Positions 34,538 through 42,157 of a stretch of DNA of 64,000 bases are shown here, in pieces. A model generated the notes under the pieces. The model was given only the letters and a program-made list of their open reading frames with translations. It did not search any database and was not told where the DNA came from. Position numbers and translations under genes: made by a program. Source of the DNA: Rhodocyclales bacterium (GTDB taxonomy: Bacteria > Pseudomonadota > Gammaproteobacteria > Burkholderiales > Rhodocyclaceae); assembly GCA_016177805.1 (NCBI GenBank), contig JACOUN010000014.1:1-64000 (forward strand). The letters are read 5' to 3'. Position 1 is the stretch's first letter, and each line of letters opens with the position of its first letter.

Positions 34538-35309
34538 GGTACAGACCTCCGGTATCGGGACTTGCCACCGGCGCGAGACTGAAGGCGTGTCGCACTTGCG
34601 CGGTGGCGAGCAATTGCGCGGTGTTGTGGTACACCCAGGCGTCGTCGCGCCGCGCGAACGGACGGTCGAACTCGACCTGCCACACGATGCGCCCCGGAGC
34701 ATGCTCCGGGGCGCTCATCAGCAGAATGCGCTGACTCAGGCGTACCGCTTCCATCAAGTCATGCGTGACCATCAGCACCGCCGTGCGGCGCGTCGTGGCG
34801 TATTCCAGCAACAGCGCGTGCAGTTCCGCCTTGAGGCCGATGTCGAGCGCCGAGAACGGTTCATCGAGCAGCAGCAGATCGGGCGCCACGGCGAACGCGC
34901 GGGCCAGCGCGATGCGGCTTTGCATGCCGCCGGAGAGTTGGTGCGGGTATTTGTCCAGATCGTCCCCGGCCAGCCCCATCCGCAGCGCCAGTTCGCGCGC
35001 ATGCCGCGCCCGTTCGCCCGCCGGGGTGCCAAGCGCCTTGAGTCCCAGGGCGATGTTGTCGAGCGCACTCTTCCACGGCAGCAGGCGCGGCTGCTGGAAG
35101 ACGCAGGCGGTGCGCTCAAAACCGCTGTTGATCCCGCCGGTTGTAGGGGGCAACAACCCGGCGCACAGGTTGAGCAGGGTGGTTTTGCCGCAGCCGGACG
35201 GGCCGACCAGCGCCACCGACTCGCCCGCGCGCACTTGCAGGTCGATGTCCCGCAGCACTTCGCTCACGCCGTAGCGCTGCGTCACCGTGCGCACTTCCAG
35301 CATGCTCAT
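34527..35309 (-). CDS. ABC transporter ATPase (NitT/TauT type)
   Basis: 260-residue nucleotide-binding subunit with Walker A GPSGCGKTT, Q loop in VFQQPRLLPW, signature LSGGMQSR, Walker B LLLLDEPFSALD and the switch His in MVTHDLMEA. The FQQPRLLPW/LPWKSALDNI pattern is common in nitrate/sulfonate/taurine-type importers. The start overlaps the permease stop (ATGA). It pairs with the permease and binding protein directly upstream. Confidence 0.93.
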   Translation of the reverse strand: MSMLEVRTVTQRYGVSEVLRDIDLQVRAGESVALVGPSGCGKTTLLNLCAGLLPPTTGGINSGFERTACVFQQPRLLPWKSALDNIALGLKALGTPAGERARHARELALRMGLAGDDLDKYPHQLSGGMQSRIALARAFAVAPDLLLLDEPFSALDIGLKAELHALLLEYATTRRTAVLMVTHDLMEAVRLSQRILLMSAPEHAPGRIVWQVEFDRPFARRDDAWVYHNTAQLLATAQVRHAFSLAPVASPDTGGLYRAA

Positions 35310-36100
35310 GTCGCCACCTGATCGCGCCAGCGTTCCACTTCGCGCTTGAGCGGTTCCAGCAGCAAGTACTCGACCCCCAGCAGCAACGTCATGACCGCCG
35401 TGATCCAGGCCATCGTCGCGGCGCTGTCCAGGTGCGAGCGCGACACCGCCAGCGCCGCGCCGACCCCGTCGCTGGTCGACAGCAGCTCGGCCATCACCGC
35501 GATCTTCCACGACATGCCCAGCGCCGCCGTCCAGGCTGGCAGCAGGTAGGAGATCACGTGCGGCAGATATACATCGGTCAGCATCATGCGGCGCGGCACG
35601 CCGAACACGACGGCCATGTCGCGCAACTGGTTGTCCAGCGTGCGCGCGCCCTGCATCGCGCCGAGAAACACCAGCGGAAAACAGGCGATGAACACGGTAA
35701 ACACCGGCGTCGCATCACCCGCGCCGAACCACAGCAGGGCCAGCACCAGCCACGCGATGGGAGGGGTGCCCATCAGCACCGTGACGATGGGGCGCGAGGT
35801 CATCGAGGCGGTCACCGACAGGCCCGCGATCAAACCGAGCACGCTGCCGGCGATGATCGATGCGGCGTAGCCGGTGAGCGCGCGGCGCGCGGTGGCTGCC
35901 AGCTCGGGCCACGCCGCGCCGCTGGCAATCAGCTCCGCCAGCGTGCGCAGCGCCTCGACCGGGGCGGGCAATACCAGCGCGCCGAACACCTGACTGCCCC
36001 ATTCCCACAGCGCGACCAGCATCAGCAGACTCGCCATCGCCCCCCAGCCGCTCCACAGGTAGGCCGGGATGCCAACGAGCCAGGCGCGCAGCAGCTTCAT
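35306..36100 (-). CDS. ABC transporter permease (NitT/TauT type)
   Basis: 264-residue inner-membrane permease with about six helices of the SsuC/TauC family. The cytoplasmic coupling loop is MAVVFGVPRRMMLTDVYLPHV, and GTPPIAWLVLALLWFG is typical of the family. It overlaps the binding protein gene upstream and the ATPase gene downstream by four bases each. Substrate is not predictable from the permease. Confidence 0.92.
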   Translation of the reverse strand: MKLLRAWLVGIPAYLWSGWGAMASLLMLVALWEWGSQVFGALVLPAPVEALRTLAELIASGAAWPELAATARRALTGYAASIIAGSVLGLIAGLSVTASMTSRPIVTVLMGTPPIAWLVLALLWFGAGDATPVFTVFIACFPLVFLGAMQGARTLDNQLRDMAVVFGVPRRMMLTDVYLPHVISYLLPAWTAALGMSWKIAVMAELLSTSDGVGAALAVSRSHLDSAATMAWITAVMTLLLGVEYLLLEPLKREVERWRDQVAT

Positions 36101-37113
36101 TGGCGGAGCTGCCCGGTGGTCAGTGGCGCATCCGCCGTGAAGTAGAAGTCGTCACCGGGCAGCTTGCCGCCGACCACCGCCGGGGTGCTGGCGAGCAGAT
36201 GGCCGAAGAAGAACTCCAGCTCGGGCCGCGCTTCCACTGCCGCAACGCTTTCGAGACGGCTGACCGCGATCGAATCCGCCACTGCTTCGGGGGTGAGCAG
36301 ATCGACGTGGCGGGCCACCATCTCGCCGCACGCGGCGGCGTTGTCGAGGCACCACTGCAGCGAGCGCGCATAGACGGTGGCGATCCTGCGCCCCAGTTCC
36401 GGGTTGTCGGCGAGCGCGCCGCGCAGCGTGATGCCGGCTTGCGGAATGCGCGCCTCGCGCTGGAACAAGCGTCCCCACTCCTGTTGCAGATCGACGCTGC
36501 GATGCAGCTCCGGCGCGATCAGGCTGACCGGGAAGGAATGCGTCTTGCGCAGTGCCATCGACAGTGCCGGTTCGGCCAGCAGGGCGTGGTCGACCCGGCG
36601 CGTGATCAGCAACTGCATTGCGTCGAGCGGGCTGGCGACGTAGCGCAGCTTGAAGTCACGCTTCACGTCCAGCCCCTGCTGGTGTGCCAGCAGCGAGAAC
36701 ACGATGTCGGGCATGTCGGCGCGGAACGGCATCGCGATCTCCTTGCCCTTGAAGTCGGCCAGCGTTTTCAAGGTCGCGTCGCGCGACACCATCCACAGCA
36801 TGCCCCACGCCGACACGTTGAGCAGCTTGAGCTTGACCCCCCGGTTGTACAGGTTGGCGGCGACGTTGGTCGGCATCGCGATCACGTCGCCGCCGCCCTC
36901 CAGCGCCAGTACCCGCAACTGGTCCGGGTCGCGCCACGCGACGAACTCGACCTTGTCCGCGACATCGGCCAGCGCGCCGCTCTCCACCATGTGGATGAGC
37001 GGGTTGGACACCGCCGCATAGGGGCCGGCCAGCACCAGCCGGGGCAGCTTTTCCGCGTGGGCGCTGGTGGCGAGCAACAGCCCCAGACACAGGGCAAGCA
37101 GGGCGCGCTTCAT
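36097..37113 (-). CDS. ABC transporter substrate-binding protein (NMT1/SsuA-like)
   Basis: 338-residue periplasmic protein with a signal peptide (MKRALLALCLGLLLATSAHA, cut before EKL). The body resembles NMT1/THI5/SsuA-type binding proteins: MPTNVAANLYNRG, TLADFKGKEIAMPFRADMPDIV and ITRRVDHALLAEPALSMA. The start shares one base with the TonB receptor stop (TGATG), so translation is probably coupled. The ligand is unknown; the operon suggests a compound linked to the receptor cargo or to its chelatase products rather than nitrate. Confidence 0.88.
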   Translation of the reverse strand: MKRALLALCLGLLLATSAHAEKLPRLVLAGPYAAVSNPLIHMVESGALADVADKVEFVAWRDPDQLRVLALEGGGDVIAMPTNVAANLYNRGVKLKLLNVSAWGMLWMVSRDATLKTLADFKGKEIAMPFRADMPDIVFSLLAHQQGLDVKRDFKLRYVASPLDAMQLLITRRVDHALLAEPALSMALRKTHSFPVSLIAPELHRSVDLQQEWGRLFQREARIPQAGITLRGALADNPELGRRIATVYARSLQWCLDNAAACGEMVARHVDLLTPEAVADSIAVSRLESVAAVEARPELEFFFGHLLASTPAVVGGKLPGDDFYFTADAPLTTGQLRQ

Positions 37114-39152
37114 CAGAATGCCGCCGTGTAGGCGAGGGTGAAGCTGCGCCCGGCCGCGTCGATCTCCTGCCCCGACACGCCTTCGGCCAGGTGCTCGTGG
37201 TAGGCCTTGTCGGCGATGTTGTTCGCCGCGAAGCGCACGCTTTGCTTGCTCCAGCGGTAGGTCACCCCCAGATCGGCGGTGGTGAAGCCGGGGGTGGCGT
37301 CCTCGGTGCCGCGCGAGAACACCGTCGCGACCCGTCCCTGCCGCGCCACGTGGCGCACGGTCGCATCGGCGGTCCAGCCCTCGGCGATACGGCCTTCCCA
37401 ACCCAGCGAGAGTTCATCCGCCGGCATCTGGAACAGCGGCTCGTCCAGGTCGTCGTTGTCGCCGCGCACCCGCGAGTAACCGGCGTTGAACCATTGCCCG
37501 GCGGCGAATTGCCAGCGCGCCTGCGCTTCGATGCCGGTCAGCGTCACGCGCCCGAGGTTGACGGTCTGCTTGACCGGCGAGCCGTTGATGATCGCGCCGG
37601 TCACCTGGCCAGTGATGTAGTCGGTGATGCGGCTGCGCCATGCGGCCAGCGAATAGCTGAAGGTGTCGCTCGCGCCCTTCAGGCCCAGCTCGAACTGGGT
37701 CGCGATCTCCGGCTTGATCTGCGGATTGCCGAGGTAATGGAAGCCATCGCCACGCGGCGACGACTCGTAGCGCTCGCGCATCTCGCCGGCGCGGAAAGCG
37801 CGCGACAGGTTCGCATACGGACGCAGCAACGGCGACACCTCGTAGATCGCGCCGAGGCTGCCGGAGACGGCGCTGTCGCTGCGGTCCAGCCCGGTCGTGA
37901 CCGCGCCGACTGCATCGGCCGACCCCTTCACCCGGTCGTGGCGCAGCCCCGCGAGGATGCCCAGCTTGCCCAGACGCATGTCGTCCTGAACGTAGAACCC
38001 CAGCGCTTCCATTTGCCCGTTGTCGAACGGGTCATTGCGCACGCGCGGCGACATCGGCGTCGGCGAGGCCAGGTAGCGCTCGGGCGAGGCCTGCATGCTC
38101 CACGCGTTGATGCCGAACGACAGCAGGTGCTCGGGGTGCGCCAGCCAGTCGGCGCGCGCGTCGATGCCGGTGGTGTCGAAGCTGACCTTGCTGCGGCCCA
38201 CGTCGCGTTGCAGCTTGTTGGCCTGCGAATAGATCTGGCGCTGCATCTCCTGGCGGTACACGCGCACGTCCAGGTTGAGCGGGGCGTCGCCCGAGCCCTT
38301 GCGCGCGTAGCCGACCTCGGCCAGCACCCGCGTCTGCTCGGGCGAATGCACGGTGGTGCTGCCGACCATCGGGCTCGGGTGCGGGCGCGTGGAGCCGGGG
38401 TACCACACGTCCTTGTCGGTGTGCTGTTGCAGCGACACGCGCAACTGCTGCGCCTCGTCGATGCGGAAGCGGTACTGGCCGATGAAACTGTCGGAGTCGT
38501 AACCGGTGTCGTCCACCCGGCCGGACGGCGCCTCGTAGTCGTCGATGCGTGCCAGCGACGCCCCCAGCATCAACGCATGGTCGTCACTGCCGGCCTGCAG
38601 CACCGCAGTGCCGCGCACGCCGCGACTGGCACTGTCGTAGCTCGCCGCCACCGAACCGCCCACGCCGACGCCAAAACGCGCCTGCGGCAGCAGCACGTTG
38701 ATCGCCCCACCCAACGCACCGGTGCCGTACAACACCGAAGCCGGCCCCTTCACCACCTCGACCCGCTCGGCCAGCCCCAACGACATGAACGACGCAATCG
38801 CCCCCGCCGGCTGCGCCGAATTCAGGCGCATGCCATCGACCAGCAGCACCACGCTCTCCTTCTTCATCCCACGGATCACCGGGTTCTGCCCCTGCGCGCC
38901 ATCACTCGCCACCGCCAGACCCGGCTTGCCACGCAACGCCTCACCGACGTTGCTGGCCCCCCGCGCGCGCAACTCGTCAGCACCAACCACCGTGGTCGCC
39001 GCCGGAGTCTCCAGTTCATCGGCGGCATAGCCCTTGGCCGTGACGGTGACTGATGACAAGGTCTGTTCCTGGGCGTGGGTAGCGCTGGAGAGTGCCGTGA
39101 GCGCGGCCAGGATGGACAGGGTCAGCGGGGTGAAGCGAAGTGCGGACGACAT
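37113..39152 (-). CDS. TonB-dependent outer-membrane receptor, heme-receptor-like
   Basis: 679-residue receptor: signal peptide (cut near THAQ), TonB-box-like TLSSVTVTA, plug domain (NVGEALRGKPGLAVASDG, VIRGMKKESVVLLVDGMRLN) and a 22-strand barrel ending in a C-terminal aromatic residue. AFRAGEMRERY followed by FHYLGNPQIKPE resembles the FRAP and NPNL boxes of HemR/HmuR heme receptors, with a histidine between the boxes. The ATG at 39152 has CCGGAG 6 to 11 bases upstream. It heads the eight-gene operon, and a Fur-like box lies upstream. Confidence 0.9.
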   Translation of the reverse strand: MSSALRFTPLTLSILAALTALSSATHAQEQTLSSVTVTAKGYAADELETPAATTVVGADELRARGASNVGEALRGKPGLAVASDGAQGQNPVIRGMKKESVVLLVDGMRLNSAQPAGAIASFMSLGLAERVEVVKGPASVLYGTGALGGAINVLLPQARFGVGVGGSVAASYDSASRGVRGTAVLQAGSDDHALMLGASLARIDDYEAPSGRVDDTGYDSDSFIGQYRFRIDEAQQLRVSLQQHTDKDVWYPGSTRPHPSPMVGSTTVHSPEQTRVLAEVGYARKGSGDAPLNLDVRVYRQEMQRQIYSQANKLQRDVGRSKVSFDTTGIDARADWLAHPEHLLSFGINAWSMQASPERYLASPTPMSPRVRNDPFDNGQMEALGFYVQDDMRLGKLGILAGLRHDRVKGSADAVGAVTTGLDRSDSAVSGSLGAIYEVSPLLRPYANLSRAFRAGEMRERYESSPRGDGFHYLGNPQIKPEIATQFELGLKGASDTFSYSLAAWRSRITDYITGQVTGAIINGSPVKQTVNLGRVTLTGIEAQARWQFAAGQWFNAGYSRVRGDNDDLDEPLFQMPADELSLGWEGRIAEGWTADATVRHVARQGRVATVFSRGTEDATPGFTTADLGVTYRWSKQSVRFAANNIADKAYHEHLAEGVSGQEIDAAGRSFTLAYTAAF

Positions 39153-39629
39153 GGAATTCTCCGGGTGGACATGAGGTGGAAGTCGGAATTCAGCGGCAAG
39201 ACGACGCGGGCATACCCGCGTGCAGTGGAGCAAACACCCACGAGCGGGCAATGCAAGGGAAAGCGGATACGAGGAGCGGCGGGCGGCGGCCGGGCAGGGC
39301 GGGAAAGCGCTTGAACACCATGTACACACCTTGATCGAGTCATCCAGTACAACTGGCTGGCTGGTCCGGTGGTACGGACTGGCTGGCTTGATACGCCGGA
39401 AGTTCCGGCATGCCTGGCAAGCGGCAGGGGCCGGGGCGGATCTACAATCTGATACAACTGAGAACGCTTCGCATTCTCGTATAGATATCAATTCCGGTCA
39501 AGCCAGCTCATGATCTGGAGGGGGGTCACACCGCCGGCGTAGGGATCGGCCAAGAGCGGCGATCCATAACGGTCAGGAGCGGGCGCAACGAGTGGTTTCC
39601 GAAAACGGCCGTTCGATAATGAACCGATC
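39153..39629. other. Intergenic region upstream of the TonB operon
   Basis: About 480 bases without a convincing gene. It holds the operon leader (over 300 bases if transcription starts at the Fur-like box), a repeated ACTGGCTGG (39351 and 39378) with small hairpins, and the boundary to the integron remnant. I looked for a cobalamin riboswitch in the leader and did not find its conserved core. Confidence 0.5.
39460..39478 (-). promoter_or_regulatory. Candidate Fur box upstream of the TonB receptor
   Basis: On the minus strand GAGAATGCGAAGCGTTCTC is an imperfect 19-base palindrome with the AATGCGAA/TTCTCA elements common in betaproteobacterial Fur sites. It lies about 310 bases upstream of the receptor start. 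This would put the operon under iron control. Confidence 0.45.
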
Positions 39630-39981
39630 TCAGGCTTGCGCGAGTTGTCCGCGCAGGGCGGGTGCGAGGCGTTCAGGCACCGTCAGCGCCCGATCCTTCG
39701 AGCCCTTGCCCTCCCGCACGATGATAGTCGCGTGATCGAAGTCCAGGTCTTTGACCCGCAGTTGCAGGCCCTCGCTGATCCGCATGTTCGCCCTCCAGAA
39801 AGCCAAGGATGCGAACAACCTCGTCCGGGATCAGCACGACAGGCAAGCGGCGCGACGGCCGAAGTCGGCCGATCTCTCGCAGCCAGGGCAAATCCACGCA
39901 CAACACCTTGCCATAGAAGAACAGCAAGGCGGCCAGCGCCTGCGCCGCGCTGTCGGGATGGGCCGCCATGAACGCTCACGC
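39630..39981 (-). pseudogene. Integron integrase remnant (IntI class-1-like)
   Basis: Two frames on the minus strand match the middle of integron tyrosine recombinases. The first reads [36 protein letters not shown] and [15 protein letters not shown]; the second [18 protein letters not shown] and [14 protein letters not shown]. From memory these are nearly identical to IntI1 residues about 120-235. Between them the usual RLFAQLLYGTG segment is missing and the frame shifts near 39786. The frame is closed by a TGA before the first block, and the rest is lost after [11 protein letters not shown]. The catalytic His/Arg/Tyr C-terminal part is absent, so it cannot be active. Orientation is divergent from the cassettes, as in a standard integron. 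Confidence 0.85.
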
Positions 39982-40229
39982 GGTCTGCCCCGATCCCTGC
40001 TGATGCAACGTCCGCACCGGCAGGCCGTGGCACGCCCCGCGTGTGGCGAGCGTGACCGACACCGCACGCCACACGCTCGGTCGGCACCCGAGCGCCGCCG
40101 ATGACAGCGATGGTCGCGAGCGGTTCGCCGGGACAGGCCACTTGCTGATGACCCGATCGTGTCCCGCACTATCCAATGTGGATGGCGCGCGCGTAGAATC
40201 CCCAACATCACCGCCTGAGCGGCGGTTCA
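39982..40229. other. Remnant attI-side region
   Basis: About 250 bases between the integrase remnant and the first attC-like site. It has no recognisable gene and no clear match to a known attI. It would be the position of the attI site and the cassette promoter of the original integron. Confidence 0.4.
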
Positions 40230-40312
40230 GTTCAACAAGGCTTATCCCTCGCGGCATGCGCCCGAGCACTGAACGGCGCTGGTGGCGCGAGGGATAAGCC
40301 TGTTCGTTATGT
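40230..40312 (+). other. attC-like recombination site 1 (integrase-proximal)
   Basis: GTTCAAC at 40230 and GTTATGT at 40306 bound a long inverted repeat. The arms GGCTTATCCCTCGCG (40239-40253) and CGCGAGGGATAAGCC (40286-40300) pair perfectly over 15 bases. This is the folded single-strand form expected of attC. It precedes the first recognisable cassette gene. Confidence 0.6.
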
Positions 40313-40351
40313 GTTGCCGTCGCAACGCTTATCAATGTATGGAGAATTCGC

Positions 40352-41065
40352 TTGGCAAGCGGTGAACTGGTAGAGATGTCGGATCCCCGAGTACGGGGGG
40401 TACATATTGCGGATTGCGGCGAACCTCTCGTTGACGCAGCAAGCAGCGGTCTAATCACCTATGGCCCCCCGCCTGAGAGTCCAGAGACGGCACCGTTTTA
40501 CCGACTATTGCGAGAAGGCGTCGTAGCTAGGCTTGAGAAGGCCCAGCAGAGACTTCCTCCTGGCCTGCAGCTTCGTTTATATGAAGGCTATAGGAATCCC
40601 AAGATTCAACAAATGCTCTTTGATGGGCAACTTCGAAGAATGAAAAAGGAAAACCCCTCACGGGATACATCTTGGTGTTATGCCCAAGCAGCAAAGCTCG
40701 CCTCGCCACTACGAACGTTAGAGGGTGTCCGGATTGTTCCGCCACACAGTACCGGCGGCGCAGTCGACATTGAAATAGTCAATAGCGACGGTATTCCTCT
40801 GGACTTTGGTATGGAGCTGAGCGACTGGGATGTTGTTCCGCCCGACCTGTGCGCTACGCGGTTCGATGAAATCACGGATGCGGCAGCGAACAATAGACAG
40901 CTCTTGGTGGAGACATTAGTTGCGGAAGGATTCGTCAACTACCCCAGAGAATGGTGGCACTTCTCTTATGGAGATCAGTACTGGGCGTTCTCCACCGCTA
41001 GCGCCCAAGCGCTGTATGGGACTGTCCAGGAGTCGATCATCGATGGGGGCATAGTGCCCACCTAA
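40352..41065 (+). CDS. Cassette gene: VanX-like D-Ala-D-Ala dipeptidase (M15D)
   Basis: 237-residue zinc peptidase of family M15. The zinc motif H-x6-D is in PHSTGGAVDIEIV and the second zinc His plus catalytic Glu in REWWHFSYGD; LRLYEGYRNPK resembles the conserved YRP region. M15D enzymes such as VanX and DdpX cut D-Ala-D-Ala. No signal peptide is seen, so it should be cytoplasmic. The TTG start is used because GGAG lies 8 bases upstream; an ATG at 40376 is the alternative. GC content is clearly lower than the surrounding chromosome. No VanA/VanH-like ligase or dehydrogenase is near, so glycopeptide resistance is unlikely; peptidoglycan recycling or nutrient use is more plausible. Confidence 0.85.
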   Translation: MASGELVEMSDPRVRGVHIADCGEPLVDAASSGLITYGPPPESPETAPFYRLLREGVVARLEKAQQRLPPGLQLRLYEGYRNPKIQQMLFDGQLRRMKKENPSRDTSWCYAQAAKLASPLRTLEGVRIVPPHSTGGAVDIEIVNSDGIPLDFGMELSDWDVVPPDLCATRFDEITDAAANNRQLLVETLVAEGFVNYPREWWHFSYGDQYWAFSTASAQALYGTVQESIIDGGIVPT

Positions 41066-41125
41066 TCGTCATTCCACAGGGCCTGCGCGAAATGCCGCGC
41101 AGGCCGTTGAATTCAAACGTTCGGC
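41056..41125 (+). other. attC-like site 2
   Basis: GCCCACC (41056) and GTTCGGC (41119) flank the inverted repeat GGCCTGCGCG/CGCGCAGGCC. Cores are degenerate, but position (directly after a cassette stop codon, before the next gene) and fold fit attC. Confidence 0.55.
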
Positions 41126-41145
41126 ATCACAGGGAGCCCCCGCTT

Positions 41146-42057
41146 ATGAATAGTCGCCCGAAGAAATGGATCGCGGTGCTATTGAGTTTGTTAGGCCAGC
41201 CACTCGCCATGCTGTACGTTGCACGTCCTGGCTGGGCGCTACTGTATTTTCTCTTGGCGGTGGCGGTGGGGTTCGCTGAGTTCTTCTATATCCGCCAACT
41301 TCCATCGCTTGCATTACTGTCGCTGGCAGTTCCGGTCATTTGTGCCATTCACGTCTACCGACTTGCGAGTCGCTTCCCCGACGATGGCGTCAGGCCTTGG
41401 TATAGCAGGTGGTACGGCCTGCTTTCCACATTCGCCCTGCTGTCCATGGTCGCAATTCTTCTCCGGTCGTTCGTGGTCGAGTCCTTCCGGTTTCCCTCTG
41501 GCTCCATGATCCCAACGATTGCAGTCGGTGACTACCTGCTTGCCAAGAAATGGGGCTATGGGCATTACGGAACATTCGGCCTCACGCTACTCCATCGTCC
41601 GATTTCCTCACCACTCAACCGGGGCGACATCATCATCTTCGACTATCCGCTAGATCCGAAGACGCAATACGCGAAGCGCCTCATTGGGCTCCCTGGGGAC
41701 AAGATCACGTATCGCAGCCAGAAACTTTCCGTCAACGGTGTTGAAGTGGCACGTCGACAGGCTGAGGACTACATTGACCCCGCCATAAGCCAAAATACAT
41801 TACGATTCGCGGAATCCTTGGACGGCCATGAGTACTCGGTCATTCTCGATCCTTCAATCCCGTTTGCTCCGCCAATGGAGCCGCGGTTCGTGGCAAGAGC
41901 CAACTGCTCTCCGTATTCCGACGGACTGACCTGCACCGTTCCCTCCGGCTACTATTTCGTCCTCGGCGACAACCGCGACAACAGCCGAGACAGTCGCTCA
42001 TGGGGGCTTGTGCCTTCGGACCACATTCTCGGCAAGGTATTCCACATCATTCGCTGA
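41146..42057 (+). CDS. Cassette gene: signal peptidase I (LepB-like, S26)
   Basis: 303-residue type I signal peptidase. The catalytic serine is in FPSGSMIPT and the catalytic lysine in YAKRLIGLPGDKI; box E is GDNRDNSRDSRSWG. An extended N-terminal part has several hydrophobic segments (about residues 8-60 and 95-115), more than the two of E. coli LepB. The ATG at 41146 has AGGGAG upstream; the open frame begins earlier inside attC. Carriage on a gene cassette is unusual for a normally essential housekeeping function. Confidence 0.88.
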   Translation: MNSRPKKWIAVLLSLLGQPLAMLYVARPGWALLYFLLAVAVGFAEFFYIRQLPSLALLSLAVPVICAIHVYRLASRFPDDGVRPWYSRWYGLLSTFALLSMVAILLRSFVVESFRFPSGSMIPTIAVGDYLLAKKWGYGHYGTFGLTLLHRPISSPLNRGDIIIFDYPLDPKTQYAKRLIGLPGDKITYRSQKLSVNGVEVARRQAEDYIDPAISQNTLRFAESLDGHEYSVILDPSIPFAPPMEPRFVARANCSPYSDGLTCTVPSGYYFVLGDNRDNSRDSRSWGLVPSDHILGKVFHIIR

Positions 42058-42079
42058 CTTGCCCGTGCAACCACATGAT

Positions 42080-42136
42080 GTCGAACGAGGCGCTCCAGCG
42101 GACTCGTAAACTCGCCGCTGAGCTATAGCGTTAGAC
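42080..42136 (+). other. attC site 3
   Basis: GTCGAAC (42080) and GTTAGAC (42130) are near-complementary core sites 57 bases apart. They enclose the paired arms CAGCGG/CCGCTG with the usual unpaired asymmetry. This is among the clearest attC sites in the array. Confidence 0.8.
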
Positions 42137-42157
42137 GGTACAACTTGGGAGATACGA

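Noticed and set aside
34527-37113. Nitrate (NrtABC) transporter
   Set aside because: The binding protein is of the NMT1/SsuA type and lacks the larger NrtA features; the operon links it to a TonB receptor and chelatase instead.
39153-39459. Cobalamin riboswitch in the TonB operon leader
   Set aside because: The conserved core (GCCACTG and adjacent boxes) could not be found on the minus strand; the leader has only small hairpins and short repeats.
40352-41065. Glycopeptide resistance (van) gene cluster
   Set aside because: Only a VanX-like dipeptidase is present, without VanH, VanA or VanRS, and the host appears Gram-negative.
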